A stretch of DNA of 64,000 nt from Pedobacter jeongneungensis. Lineage in GTDB: Bacteria; Bacteroidota; Bacteroidia; Sphingobacteriales; Sphingobacteriaceae. A program made the position numbers and the translations under genes. The stretch covers positions 1-64,000 of the forward strand of contig NZ_AYMG01000039.1 in NCBI RefSeq assembly GCF_000633455.1. The letters run 5' to 3'. Below, in pieces: positions 16,508 to 26,726 of the stretch. The first letter of the stretch is position 1. The number at the start of each line of letters is the position of its first letter. Below the pieces are notes generated by a model. The model worked only from the letters and a program-made list of their open reading frames with translations, was not told where the DNA came from and searched no databases.

Positions 16508-18727
16508 CTAATTCAACAACGTAAAATCCTTTTCCAGTTTAATGTTATTCGAGGCCGTTCCGATCATTAATTTAAAATCACCTGCTTCTGCACCCCATTT
16601 AAGCTGTTGGTTATAAAAAGAAAGTTTCTCTTTATCGATATTGAATGTGATGGTTTTGCTCTCCCCTGCTTTCAGCATTACTTTCTGAAAATCTTTCAGT
16701 TCTTTAACCGGACGTACTACCGATGCAAACTTATCCTGCAGGTATAATTGAACTACTTCTTCGCCAGCATACTTACCGGTATTTTTTAAAGTAAAACTTA
16801 CCGTAATTTTTTCGTCCGGTTTGATCTGTGTTTTACTCACCGCTAAATCGGTATAATCGAAAGTGGTATAACTCAAACCATAACCAAATGCAAATTTCGG
16901 ACTGTTCGGCATATCTATGTAAGCAGAACGGTAACGGGTGTCTTTATCATTTTTAGCCGGACGACCAGTGCTTAAATAATTGTAATACAAAGGAATTTGT
17001 CCTTCGTCACGAGGAAATGTCATAGGTAATTTACCAGATGGGTTATAATCGCCATAAAGTACATTGGCCATGGCATTGCCAGCCTCGCTGCCCAACCACC
17101 AGGTGTACATAATTGCAGGAATGTTATCGGCTGTCCAGTTAAATATTAAAGGACGGCCAGCCATTACCAACACCACAACGGGTTTGCCGGTAGCCTGAAT
17201 GGCTTTGATTAAATCTTCCTGTACACCAGGGATATGGATATTTGCCCTGCTTTTTGCTTCACCGCTCATATCTAAAGTTTCGCCAACTGCCATGACCACC
17301 ACATCAGCCTGTTTGGCTACTGCTACCGCTTCGGCAAAACCCGTTTTTGAAGAATCTGCTACTTCACAACCTTTAGCATATAGCAATTCGGTTTGGTTGC
17401 CTGCTTTATTTTTTAAACCCTGGTACAAGGAAACCAGGTTATCTTTATCCCACGAAATAGACCAGAAACCTTGCATATCTTTCTCTGATTTTCCCAAAGG
17501 ACCAATCACAGCGATCTTTTTCAGGTTTTTGGATAGTGGTAAAATTTCTTTCTCGTTTTTCAACAACACAATACTTTTCTCGGCCATTTTCAAAGCAGCC
17601 TTTCTATTTTCAGGAGAATTCAATTCTTTTTCCTGACGACTTTCGTTGCTGAAACGGTATGGATCATCAAATAAACCCAGTTCGAATTTCTTGCGTAAAA
17701 CCCTTCTTACGGCATCATCAATTAATGCCAAAGGCACTTTTTTATCGGCAACCAGTTTAGCAAGGCTTGGCAGATAACTTCTGCTTTCCATATCCATATC
17801 GCTACCTGCTTTTATGGCCAGTTCTGCAGCCTGCTCTTTATCTTTGGCATAACCATGGGCAATCATCTCGCCTATCGATCCCCAATCGCTCACCACAAAA
17901 CCCTGGTATTTCCATTGTCCTTTTAAAATATCGCGTTGCAGGTAACTGTTGCCTGTTGCAGGGATGCCATTTAAAGTGTTAAAAGAATTCATAAAAGTGG
18001 CTGCACCGGCGTCAACTGCGGCTTTAAACGGCGGAAGGTAAGTTTCCCACAGAGTATGTTCGCTCATATCCACCGCATTATAATCTCTCCCTGCAATGGC
18101 AGCACCATAAGCGGCGAAGTGTTTTGCGCAGGCCATAATCGCATCGAGATTGCCTAAACCTTTACCCTGAAAACCTTTTACACGGGCAAAAGCAATTTTA
18201 GAACCTAAATAAGTATCTTCTCCGGCACCTTCCATTACCCTGCCCCAACGTGGATCGCGTGCAATATCAACCATGGGTGCAAATGTCCAGTGTACACCAG
18301 AAGCAGCGGTTTCCCTTGCAGCTACCCTGGCACCATTTTCTATTTCAGCTAAATCCCAGCTGGCCGCTTCGGCCAAAGGAATGGGAAAAGTAACGCGGTA
18401 ACCATGAATCACATCCAAACCAAAAATCAAGGGAATTTTCATCCGCGATTGCATGGCTACTTCCTGCACTTCGCGGGTTTCTTTGGCGCCACGCACGTTA
18501 AGCATAGAACCCAATTTACCATCGCGGATATCTTTTAACTTATTCGGGTTATTGGTAATCGGTCCGGTTGCATCGCGATCGCCTGTATATTGGTTTAACT
18601 GGCCGATTTTTTCGTCTAAAGTCATCAGTTTTAAAACCGAATCGATTTTCTTTTCGATTTTTTTATCCTGCGCTGAAGTGGAAAGGGATATCCCTAAAAT
18701 TAAGGCTAATGGTAAGTATCTTCTCAT
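16508..18727 (-). CDS. Glycoside hydrolase family 3 beta-glucosidase, exported
   Basis: A 739-residue BglX-type GH3: signal peptide MRRYLPLALILGISLSTSAQ, N-terminal barrel with KHFAAYGA and the nucleophile Asp in GFVVSDWGS (about residue 280), a C-terminal alpha/beta sandwich, and a fibronectin-type III-like end domain (FGYGLSYTTFDY onward). Such enzymes release terminal beta-linked glucose or xylose from oligosaccharides in the periplasm. It follows the GH10 gene by 12 bp and would trim its products. Beta-glucosidase is the most common activity of this subgroup; beta-xylosidase is possible given the GH10 partner. Confidence 0.93.
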   Translation of the reverse strand: MRRYLPLALILGISLSTSAQDKKIEKKIDSVLKLMTLDEKIGQLNQYTGDRDATGPITNNPNKLKDIRDGKLGSMLNVRGAKETREVQEVAMQSRMKIPLIFGLDVIHGYRVTFPIPLAEAASWDLAEIENGARVAARETAASGVHWTFAPMVDIARDPRWGRVMEGAGEDTYLGSKIAFARVKGFQGKGLGNLDAIMACAKHFAAYGAAIAGRDYNAVDMSEHTLWETYLPPFKAAVDAGAATFMNSFNTLNGIPATGNSYLQRDILKGQWKYQGFVVSDWGSIGEMIAHGYAKDKEQAAELAIKAGSDMDMESRSYLPSLAKLVADKKVPLALIDDAVRRVLRKKFELGLFDDPYRFSNESRQEKELNSPENRKAALKMAEKSIVLLKNEKEILPLSKNLKKIAVIGPLGKSEKDMQGFWSISWDKDNLVSLYQGLKNKAGNQTELLYAKGCEVADSSKTGFAEAVAVAKQADVVVMAVGETLDMSGEAKSRANIHIPGVQEDLIKAIQATGKPVVVLVMAGRPLIFNWTADNIPAIMYTWWLGSEAGNAMANVLYGDYNPSGKLPMTFPRDEGQIPLYYNYLSTGRPAKNDKDTRYRSAYIDMPNSPKFAFGYGLSYTTFDYTDLAVSKTQIKPDEKITVSFTLKNTGKYAGEEVVQLYLQDKFASVVRPVKELKDFQKVMLKAGESKTITFNIDKEKLSFYNQQLKWGAEAGDFKLMIGTASNNIKLEKDFTLLN

Positions 18728-18739
18728 ATTTGATTCATG

Positions 18740-19831
18740 CTATTTAACACCATCTAAAATCCCCTGATAAGCTGCTTTTCGCTGATACTGCGCATCAAAT
18801 GGCAATGGCCAATCGGGACGGTTATAATTGGAAGGAATCCAGCTATCGGCATCGGTTACATTCCATTGGGTAATGCCATATTGCTGACTTTTTGGAATGG
18901 CATTATAGGCCTTTACAATGGTTTTATATTTTGCGGCCTGCTGCTCGCCCAGTGCGCTTGTATAAGTCATAGACTGTACATTATCAGGGTTAAGAGAGAT
19001 ATCAATTTCAGAAATATGGATTTTTAAACCTGTTGCCGCAGCAGTAGTAATGGCGGCAGTTAAATTAGCATCGGTTTGGGTTACGCGGGTATGCATCTGG
19101 ATGCCGATTCCATCAATCGGAATACCTTTATTTTTTAAGCTCGTAACCAGGTTTAAAATGGCGGTTCGCTTGGTCGGGCCAAATTCGTGACCATAATCAT
19201 TGTAAAAAAGCAAAGCATTCGGATCAGCTTCATGCGCGTACTGAAATGCCCTGCCAATATAATCGGCACCTAATTTTTGCAACCAGATGCTTGGTCGCAT
19301 GGTGCCATCTTCGTTAACGGCTTCATTTACCACATCCCAGGAAGTTACTTTACCTTTAAAATGACCTACTACGGTTTGGATATGGGTTTTTAATAGATTT
19401 TCCCAATCTGCGGTAGTACCCTGAAAATTATTCACCCAATCGGGTAATGATTTATACCAGTTTAAGGTATGTCCGTGAACTCTTTTTCCATTGGCTACGG
19501 CAAAATCAACCAGGTAATCGGCATCGCTCCAGGTATAGGTATCCTTTGAAGGATGTACGGATGCAAATTTCATGGCATTTTCTGCCGTAACACTATTAAA
19601 TTCTTTAATAACCAGATTGCGGTAGTTAGTATTGCTTTTTAAAAGACTTACATTAAGTGCAGCTCCCATAGGGAAAGGCATACTTTTTAATGTAATTTCT
19701 TCTGCCAACTGTGTTGGTGTTACCATTCCGGGATCGATACTGGTACTTTTGTACTTGGCACAGGAGATGGTTAACAGCGATATCGAAATCATGATTTTCG
19801 AAGCGAAACTAATTTTCTTTAATCTGTTCAT
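18740..19831 (-). CDS. GH10 endo-beta-1,4-glycanase (xylanase family) lipoprotein
   Basis: A 363-residue GH10. The N-terminus has a lipoprotein signal (LLTISCAK, Cys at about 24), so it is probably membrane-anchored, perhaps at the cell surface. The barrel shows HGHTLNWY, the acid/base Glu in WDVVNEAVNED (about 168) and the nucleophile Glu in IHISEIDISL (about 273), both intact. Known GH10 enzymes are mostly endo-beta-1,4-xylanases. The locus lacks the alpha-glucuronidase (GH67/GH115) and arabinofuranosidase (GH43/GH51) genes expected for glucuronoxylan, so this one may act on another beta-1,4 backbone. It lies 3 bp after the GH2 gene, and the GH3 gene follows within 12 bp. Confidence 0.93.
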   Translation of the reverse strand: MNRLKKISFASKIMISISLLTISCAKYKSTSIDPGMVTPTQLAEEITLKSMPFPMGAALNVSLLKSNTNYRNLVIKEFNSVTAENAMKFASVHPSKDTYTWSDADYLVDFAVANGKRVHGHTLNWYKSLPDWVNNFQGTTADWENLLKTHIQTVVGHFKGKVTSWDVVNEAVNEDGTMRPSIWLQKLGADYIGRAFQYAHEADPNALLFYNDYGHEFGPTKRTAILNLVTSLKNKGIPIDGIGIQMHTRVTQTDANLTAAITTAAATGLKIHISEIDISLNPDNVQSMTYTSALGEQQAAKYKTIVKAYNAIPKSQQYGITQWNVTDADSWIPSNYNRPDWPLPFDAQYQRKAAYQGILDGVK

Positions 19832-19834
19832 AAT

Positions 19835-21664
19835 TTATTTGTATTTGACCTGCATTTGGTCGTAAAAATCTTTCAGCACAAAAAAGGCCTTCTTTTTCTT
19901 GCCTGTTTCGCTGATCAGACCTTTACGGTTCCAGAAATTCTGATAAATAGGGTGTTGTCTGCGTGGTGACCTGAAATCGGTTAAGATCCAGGGCGTCATT
20001 CCGCGTAAAGCACCAATTTTACTTAATAAGGTTATCTGATTCTTGTATAGGGCTTCCTGATATTCTTCACTCCAACGGGTATTTTCATCGGCATGGAAAC
20101 CACCCAGTGCATCGCCACCAAACTCGGTAATTACCACTGGTTTTTTATACTTGATATCGAAATTATATTTGGTGATTTCAGATGGATTACCGCCCCAATA
20201 CCAACCCGCATACTCATTAAAACTTACCAGGTCTATTTTTTCGCCTAATGGATCATTTAAAATAATGTTATTTCCATCGCGGTGCACCTCTAAAGCCGCA
20301 GCCACCAAACGGGTATCATCCAAAGAACGGGCAGTTTCGGCAAGGTTACTCATGAAACTTAAACGGGCATCACTTAATGGTGTTTCGTTACCTATTGACC
20401 ATACAATTACACTCGCCCTGTTTTTATCGCGTACAATTAAATCAGTGAGTTGTTGCTTGGCATTGGCGTAGGTTGCAGGATTTGTCCAGCTGATGGTCCA
20501 GTAAACCGGAACTTCTGCCCAAACCAATAATCCCATTTCGTCGGCCAGACGGATCATTTCTTCGTTATGCGGATAATGTGCCAGGCGAACATAATTACAG
20601 TTCATATCTTTCGCCCATTGCAGCATCATGCGCATATCGCCTTCTGAACGTAAACGGCCCGCTAGAAGCGGATTTTCATCGTGTAGTGATATTCCCCTTA
20701 AAAAAACAGATTTACCGTTTAATAAAATGCTATCTCCTTCTACCTGAATGGTGCGGAAACCAATTTTATCACTAATATTTTCTTTATCTGTTTTAATGTT
20801 TACAGCGTAAAGTTTTGGCGTTTCAGGCGACCATAAATTCAAATTGTTCCAGGTAAATTCGTCGGCAATTTTGCCTTCAGCATCTGTTTTATATTTCTTT
20901 TCCAGTTTCAGTTCAGGGATAGATAAAGTAATCTCCTGCCCTGCCGTGGCATCTGCAAGTTTTACTGAGAAACTTAACAGATTTTTATTTCCTTTAACCA
21001 ACTGAATTTTATAATCGTTGATGAAATGTTCAGGAAATTCCGCTAAAAAAACATCACGGGTAATACCTCCATAATTCCACCAATCGGTATTTACTGTAGG
21101 GATTTCATCCTGTTTGCGGATATTATCAACTTTAAGTACGATTGAATTTTCGCCAGCCTTTAGGTTATTGGTTACATCGAACTGGAAAGGTGTAAAACCA
21201 CCTTTGTGTACACCCAGCTTTTTGCCGTTAAGGTAAACATGTGCTTCGTAATTTACGGCACCGAAGTACACGAAATACCTTTTCCCTTTTTCGGGTTTTG
21301 CATCAAACTTTCTACGTAGCCAAACATTGCCTTCATAAAGTTCTAATTTTTCTGATTGTGAGTTCCAGTCGCCGGGAACATTCATTTGCGGAGAATGATC
21401 GAAATCGTACTCAATCAGTTCTGATTTATCTTTTTGAATCTTATCATCAAAATAACCACCTGTTCCGGTTTTCGATTGATCGAATGGATCGTGGCGGTAA
21501 TCGTAATAGCCGTTTTCGTAAGGATCTATAATATAGTTCCACTTACCGTTCAGGCTCTGAATTTTGCGGGCCTGGATATTCTGTATAGCAGTAACCTGAC
21601 CGTAACTGATTGAAGAAAGGAGCGAAAAGCAGATTAAAAATACGCTATAGGTTGTTTTCAGCAT
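19835..21664 (-). CDS. Glycoside hydrolase family 2, beta-glucuronidase-like
   Basis: A 609-residue exported GH2, the length of classical beta-glucuronidases (about 600). Signal peptide MLKTTYSVFLICFSLLSSISYG; jelly roll with NVWLRRKFDAKPEKGKRYFVYFG; barrel with the acid/base Glu in VWSIGNETP (about 426), the nucleophile Glu in VVITEFGGD (about 513), and after the barrel WNRKGLIS, where Asn and Lys (about 577-579) match the N-x-K pair that binds the glucuronate carboxylate in known enzymes. Compared with the two larger GH2 proteins of the locus this is the best candidate for exo-beta-glucuronidase. First enzyme gene after susD2, followed by the GH10 gene with a 3-bp gap. Confidence 0.88.
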   Translation of the reverse strand: MLKTTYSVFLICFSLLSSISYGQVTAIQNIQARKIQSLNGKWNYIIDPYENGYYDYRHDPFDQSKTGTGGYFDDKIQKDKSELIEYDFDHSPQMNVPGDWNSQSEKLELYEGNVWLRRKFDAKPEKGKRYFVYFGAVNYEAHVYLNGKKLGVHKGGFTPFQFDVTNNLKAGENSIVLKVDNIRKQDEIPTVNTDWWNYGGITRDVFLAEFPEHFINDYKIQLVKGNKNLLSFSVKLADATAGQEITLSIPELKLEKKYKTDAEGKIADEFTWNNLNLWSPETPKLYAVNIKTDKENISDKIGFRTIQVEGDSILLNGKSVFLRGISLHDENPLLAGRLRSEGDMRMMLQWAKDMNCNYVRLAHYPHNEEMIRLADEMGLLVWAEVPVYWTISWTNPATYANAKQQLTDLIVRDKNRASVIVWSIGNETPLSDARLSFMSNLAETARSLDDTRLVAAALEVHRDGNNIILNDPLGEKIDLVSFNEYAGWYWGGNPSEITKYNFDIKYKKPVVITEFGGDALGGFHADENTRWSEEYQEALYKNQITLLSKIGALRGMTPWILTDFRSPRRQHPIYQNFWNRKGLISETGKKKKAFFVLKDFYDQMQVKYK

Positions 21665-21767
21665 AACTTAAGTTTTAATATTAATTAATTGATCGTTTTC
21701 AAAACTAACAATTAATTAACGGACGGTGTTTCCACCGCCCGCCTAAATTTGAGCAAAATCTAGTTTT

Positions 21768-23522
21768 TTATTGATATCCGGGATTTTGTCCCAAACTTGG
21801 TGCTTTGTTTAATTCTGACTGTGAAATTGGATACAGGTAATTTCTTGCCGCAAATACCCTGTTTTCTACCGTAAACGGTGTATAAGTAAAAGTAGTTGCA
21901 GATAATGGGGTAATTTTCATACCTGTAACCGGTTTATTAAAAGTAATTTCTCCTTCTTTCCATCTGCGTACATCATAAAAGCGGTGCTCTTCGAAACACA
22001 ACTCTACCCTACGCTCACTATGGATTCTTTTACGTAATTCGTCTTTTGTTGGAGCTACATAACCGTTACCAGCAGCACTGGTGGTTTGCAATGCGGGCAT
22101 GGCTACACCTGTTCTGTTACGGATCATGTTTAAAACCCTTAAAACTTCTGTCTGCCCGGCTACACCCTGCACTTCGTTTACGGCTTCTGCATAATTTAAA
22201 AGTATTTCTGCATACCTGAACAAGATCCATGGGCGACGGATATTTGTTGCTGTACCTGTCCAAACGGCACTTTCACTCAAATATTTACGCATGTAATAAC
22301 CCGTTTTAGTGGCATTAACATTAAGTCCTAAACCATCTTTACCACCCACAAAAGTTTCTACAGGTTTACCTTTAAAATTGTTGGCGGCAACAATAGGCTG
22401 TATCGAAGCAGTATTGAACATCACGGTAAAACCTAACCTTGGATCGCGGTTTGCATAAGGATTTGTTGCTACATAACCTGAACTGGCATCGGTGATTGGC
22501 CTTCCCGTTGTTTTCATTTCAAAAGCATCAACCATTTCCTGAGTTGGATTGGTACGGCCGGTAGCACCATCATAACTGATAGGCGCATTGGTGCTTTCGA
22601 TAGAATTGGTATTAAGTGTTTGAGTAGCAAAAATAACTTCTGTGTTATAGGCTGCACCTGATACATTCCACAACCAAATGTTAGGATAAGAAGTGTAAAT
22701 ATTGTGCTTACCAGTATCCATTAGTCTTTTAGCTGCATCAAGGGCAGCCTGCCATTTGGTAACATCGTTGGTTGGGTTATATTGAGGACTGGCTGCATAT
22801 AACAACATTCGCGATTTAAGTGCCATGGCCGAAGTTTGTGTAGCCCTACCGCGGTTGGTGGTATTCCACTCCGATGGCGAAAGCGGTAACCTGGTTATAG
22901 CTGCTTCACAATCTGCCGAAATCTGTGCCACACACTGATCGAAAGTATTTCTGGGTACATCAAGTTTGTCGTTAATGGTTAAGGTTTTGGTTACAATAGC
23001 AAAGCTACCATAACGTTTAAGCAGTTCGAATTCGAAAAATGCCCTTAAAAAATAAGCCTGACCTTTTAAACGCTCTATTTGCGAGGCATAAGTCTGATTT
23101 TCGGCTACGTTGGCGGGCAAAACTTCATCAATTGGAACAATTGCCGCGGCATCGATCTTTTCGAGAAACATATTGGCTTTTCTGATGCCTACATACATAT
23201 CTACATAAACATCGTCAAAGGTTCTAACCGGACTCCAGGTACCATTGTTTAGTGTAGAAATTGATGCATTTACGTTCGAGTTTACCGCTTCGTCAGTTCC
23301 AGATGCCAGTAGTGCGCCATCGCCTAAATTATATCGGTCAGAAACCACAGAATATACGTTGTTCAGAAAATTCCTTGCATAATCAGGATTTGCCCATAAC
23401 TGTGCTTCAGTAATATCGTTGGTCCCGCTAAAAGATCCATCCTGAAGAAAGTCATCTTTTTTACATCCAGCTACCTGTAAGGTTACAAAGGCAAGGATCA
23501 GATAAAATATATTTTTTTTCAT
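21768..23522 (-). CDS. SusD-family outer-membrane glycan-binding lipoprotein (pair 2)
   Basis: A 584-residue RagB/SusD protein. Lipoprotein signal with LQVAGCKKDD (Cys about 20), then the helical tetratricopeptide scaffold (AYFLRAFFEFELLKRYG, ALKSRMLLYAASP, WILFRYAEILLNYAEAVNE) and the family end (RRVELCFEEHRFYDVRRWK, NYLYPISQSELNKAPSLGQNPGYQ). It caps the SusC barrel encoded just upstream and helps select the oligosaccharide. A strong hairpin occupies the spacer between susC2 and this gene. Its low resemblance to the SusD1 protein in the ligand-binding half suggests a different ligand or ligand end. Confidence 0.95.
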   Translation of the reverse strand: MKKNIFYLILAFVTLQVAGCKKDDFLQDGSFSGTNDITEAQLWANPDYARNFLNNVYSVVSDRYNLGDGALLASGTDEAVNSNVNASISTLNNGTWSPVRTFDDVYVDMYVGIRKANMFLEKIDAAAIVPIDEVLPANVAENQTYASQIERLKGQAYFLRAFFEFELLKRYGSFAIVTKTLTINDKLDVPRNTFDQCVAQISADCEAAITRLPLSPSEWNTTNRGRATQTSAMALKSRMLLYAASPQYNPTNDVTKWQAALDAAKRLMDTGKHNIYTSYPNIWLWNVSGAAYNTEVIFATQTLNTNSIESTNAPISYDGATGRTNPTQEMVDAFEMKTTGRPITDASSGYVATNPYANRDPRLGFTVMFNTASIQPIVAANNFKGKPVETFVGGKDGLGLNVNATKTGYYMRKYLSESAVWTGTATNIRRPWILFRYAEILLNYAEAVNEVQGVAGQTEVLRVLNMIRNRTGVAMPALQTTSAAGNGYVAPTKDELRKRIHSERRVELCFEEHRFYDVRRWKEGEITFNKPVTGMKITPLSATTFTYTPFTVENRVFAARNYLYPISQSELNKAPSLGQNPGYQ

Positions 23523-23547
23523 CTTTTTTTTATTTATTTCAACGGTG

Positions 23548-23605
23548 ATGAAGCTATCATGATTTTAAGCATATCTTAAAAGTTGTAAAATCATGATGGT
23601 TTCAT
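23548..23605 (-). promoter_or_regulatory. susC2-susD2 intergenic RNA hairpin
   Basis: In the transcript, arms 23605-23586 and 23567-23548 pair at 18 of 20 positions around an 18-base loop. The basal part begins AUGAAACCAUCAUGA, the same as in the hairpin between susC1 and susD1, while the apical part differs with both sides changed together (UUUUA/UAAAA here, GCAU/AUGC there). It begins 11 bases after the susC2 stop and ends exactly 25 bases before the susD2 ATG. There is no T-run, so it looks like a partial terminator, processing or stability element rather than a full terminator. Confidence 0.75.
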
Positions 23606-23616
23606 TGTCTTATCTT

Positions 23617-26600
23617 TTAAAATTTCAAGTTCAACCCAAGTGAATAAATTTTCATATAAGGATATGAAGCATTGTATCCCGATTCGGGCAATTCCGGATC
23701 GATAGGTAAATCGCCAAGTTTATCAAACGTTAACAGGTTTAGTCCACCTACATAAAAACGCAGCTGTGAAATTTTTAACCTTTTGATAAATGCCGGAGAG
23801 AATGAGTAACCTAGTTCAACATTTTTTAGCCTGATGTAATCGCCGGAGCGGATCCAGAAATCAGAATTGGCTGTGTTGTTACCCCTATCGGTTAATAATA
23901 ATCTTGGATAAGGAGCACTTGTATTAGTTGGTGTCCACCTGTCTACACTAAACTGGCTTAAATAACCGTTATTGGCATTACCTGAGTTAACCAGGTTCTG
24001 AATGGTAATAGAACGGCCGCTTGTACCCTGGAACAAGAAATTCAGGTCGAAATTTTTAACGGATACTGAAGCACCAAAACCAAAAAATGCTTTAGGTACA
24101 AAGTTGAAATCGGTTCTAACCCTATCCAGGTCGTTAATTAAACCATCACCATTCTGATCAACATATCTGATATCGCCAGGTTTTACCGATCCTGACAACA
24201 TTTGTTTTGGCGCAGCATCGATCTCAGCCTGTGATTGGAAGATTCCGTTAGAAATTAACATGGTAGAAATATAACCAGCACCAGTAGTTGCAGTTGCTGC
24301 AGGCGAAATTACACTCGAAATTGGGTGCCCCAATTGTTTTTGATAAGATGGTAAACCAGCTCCTTCGTTTATGGCAAGGATTTTACTTACATTATAGGTA
24401 AAGTTCCCGAAAACGTTCAGGTTGACTTCACCTATTTTTTTGTTATAGTTGATACCTGTTTCAAAACCCCTGTATTCAGCTTCTCCTTCGTTCACATAAA
24501 TTAAACTCTGACCGAGTAAACTTGGCAATAAAGAAGCCGTGGTTAAATCTTTCCTGTCTTCGTAAAAATAATCGGCACTGATTGATAATGATTGTTTAAA
24601 CAATTTGGCATCGAAACCGAGACTGGTTTTATAGGCTTTTTCCCAGGTTAAGTCGGGATTTGCCAAAGCCAGCTGTCCGGTTCCGCTCACCCCTGTAAAA
24701 GCAGTCCCAAAATTATAACCGGTTGTACTTCTGCTGTAGAAATCGTTAAAGGCAAATCTTCTGGCCGAGCCAATGGCATCGTTACCCACTAAACCATAAG
24801 ATCCCCTGATTTTTAACAGGTCTAAGAAATTGCCGGATCCTTTCATGAAATTCTCATCAGAGATAATCCACCCGGCAGATGCAGCAGGGAAAAAACCATA
24901 TCTTTTGCCCGGTGCAAAATTCTCTGAGCCTGAATAATTAGCCGTTACGTCAACAAAATAACGTTGAATAAAATTGTACGACAGGCGGTTAGACCAACCT
25001 TCTCTTCGAACATCCAAACTTCCGAAAGAAGATAAATTTGCCCTCGAAACCCTTGTTGAGAATTTAATATCGTGTTTACCGAAAGTACGATTGTAATCAA
25101 GACCAGCCCAAAACTCACTTTTTTTAACGTTACCAGAAAAGGCATTTCCCTGATAGTTTACTTTGCTTGCTGTACCAAATGGCGAATAAGTACCATCTGC
25201 ATTAAGCACTGCGGTTGCATAAGTTTCAGCAAAACCTGAGCGGTATAAACCTGCAATATCGTAAGCATAAAAAACCTCGCCAGATAACCCTTTTAAAATG
25301 CCGTCCATTTTTTGGCGGGCACTGATGGTTGCAATCATGTTCCGCATTAAATCGGTACTAGCACCTCTTGATTGCATCATCGCCAATGGATTGCTTTGCT
25401 GATAAACGGACGTTCCACCATACGATCCGTTAGGATTTAAGATAGGGAAAGCATTAGCAGGGGTAGAATATACCGCAGTTAAAAAAGCTCCTGTACCTGC
25501 ATTTGGGAAAGTTAGCGTGGTAATCCTGCCGCCGATATCTAAAGCTACATCTAAATTTTTATTTACATGCAGATCTAAATTGGTACGGAGGTTATAACGG
25601 CTAAAATCGGTATTGGCATCATAAGTTTCACTATTGCCACCTTTATAAAAACCGCCTTGCTGGTAAGCACTTAATACGGTATAATACTTTATAAAAGCAT
25701 TACCGCCTGTAACAGAAGCTACATAACGTTGTGTAGGCGCCACTTTTTTGGTAAAATCCCTTACAAAATTGTTGTTTGGGTATTTTATCGGGTCGGAACC
25801 AGTTTGATAAGCCTGTAAAGCTTCCGGGCCATACACTGCTGTACCACCACTGTTAACGGATGCTTCATTATAAAGTGTAGCATAAGAGTAAGCATCTAAA
25901 GGCGCTGTAATCTGCAAAGGAGCCTGTAAACCGGCCTGTGCATCGAAACTTACTTTGGTAGAAGTTGCACTGCCACGGCGTGTTTTTACATAAATTACAC
26001 CATTACCACCATACATACCATACCAGGCTAGTGTTGCAGCATCTTTTAATACACTTACGCTTTCAATTTCATTTAAATCCATCGAGGTGAAGTCTCTTTC
26101 AATACCATCTACCAGCACCAATGGTTCCTGATTGCTGTTATAAGATGAGCGTCCCCTAACTAAAAAACTCGATGCATCGTAGCCAGGTTGTTGTGAGCCA
26201 CTTGGATATACAGCCAAACCTGCAAGCCTACCTGTAAAAACATTGGTTAATGAAGATGATGGGATCTGAGGCAGATTTTCTGCCCTGATGGTACTAATGG
26301 TTGCGGTAACTTCTCTTCTTTTTCTAACTCCAAAAGGAATATATACCAAATCATCATCTCCGGCATCGACCAAAGATTTGATTAAAACCACATCAGCTTT
26401 ACTTACCTCTGATGCTGGTTTTAATATGGTTCCATAGCCCACAAATTTAAATACAATTACGTCGCTACTTGTTGCATCTATTGAAAAGGAACCATCTGTG
26501 CCCGTAGAAACAGCTTTATTGGTTTTATCCTCCTGAATGGAAATGGCTACACCAGGTAGCGGTTTCTTGTCCTGATCTACAACTTTCCCGGTTATGGTCA

Positions 26601-26691
26601 ATTTTTCATCAGGTTTTTGCCCATAAACATTCAGCATTCCTGCCATCATGAATAAGAGACATATAATATATTTTGATTTTATAAATTTCAT
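23617..26691 (-). CDS. SusC-family TonB-dependent outer-membrane transporter (pair 2)
   Basis: A 1024-residue SusC/RagA protein: signal peptide (MKFIKSKYIICLLFMMAGMLNVYGQ), carboxypeptidase-regulatory-like beta domain (TGKVVDQDKKPLPGVAIS), plug domain (VDGIERDFTSMDLNEIESVSVLKDAA), and a long C-terminal barrel ending in SLGLNLKF. It imports oligosaccharides captured by the SusD2 lipoprotein using TonB energy. The region before the plug, DLVYIPFGVRKRREVTATIS, departs from the usual EVVVVGYG pattern seen in SusC1, and the plug has YGMYGGNGVIYVKTRRG in place of the usual YGIRGANGVI. It starts 35 bp after susD1 with no hairpin in between. Confidence 0.95.
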   Translation of the reverse strand: MKFIKSKYIICLLFMMAGMLNVYGQKPDEKLTITGKVVDQDKKPLPGVAISIQEDKTNKAVSTGTDGSFSIDATSSDVIVFKFVGYGTILKPASEVSKADVVLIKSLVDAGDDDLVYIPFGVRKRREVTATISTIRAENLPQIPSSSLTNVFTGRLAGLAVYPSGSQQPGYDASSFLVRGRSSYNSNQEPLVLVDGIERDFTSMDLNEIESVSVLKDAATLAWYGMYGGNGVIYVKTRRGSATSTKVSFDAQAGLQAPLQITAPLDAYSYATLYNEASVNSGGTAVYGPEALQAYQTGSDPIKYPNNNFVRDFTKKVAPTQRYVASVTGGNAFIKYYTVLSAYQQGGFYKGGNSETYDANTDFSRYNLRTNLDLHVNKNLDVALDIGGRITTLTFPNAGTGAFLTAVYSTPANAFPILNPNGSYGGTSVYQQSNPLAMMQSRGASTDLMRNMIATISARQKMDGILKGLSGEVFYAYDIAGLYRSGFAETYATAVLNADGTYSPFGTASKVNYQGNAFSGNVKKSEFWAGLDYNRTFGKHDIKFSTRVSRANLSSFGSLDVRREGWSNRLSYNFIQRYFVDVTANYSGSENFAPGKRYGFFPAASAGWIISDENFMKGSGNFLDLLKIRGSYGLVGNDAIGSARRFAFNDFYSRSTTGYNFGTAFTGVSGTGQLALANPDLTWEKAYKTSLGFDAKLFKQSLSISADYFYEDRKDLTTASLLPSLLGQSLIYVNEGEAEYRGFETGINYNKKIGEVNLNVFGNFTYNVSKILAINEGAGLPSYQKQLGHPISSVISPAATATTGAGYISTMLISNGIFQSQAEIDAAPKQMLSGSVKPGDIRYVDQNGDGLINDLDRVRTDFNFVPKAFFGFGASVSVKNFDLNFLFQGTSGRSITIQNLVNSGNANNGYLSQFSVDRWTPTNTSAPYPRLLLTDRGNNTANSDFWIRSGDYIRLKNVELGYSFSPAFIKRLKISQLRFYVGGLNLLTFDKLGDLPIDPELPESGYNASYPYMKIYSLGLNLKF

Positions 26692-26726
26692 TTTGAAAAT
26701 CTTTTAGCGTTATATGATTAAATCAA

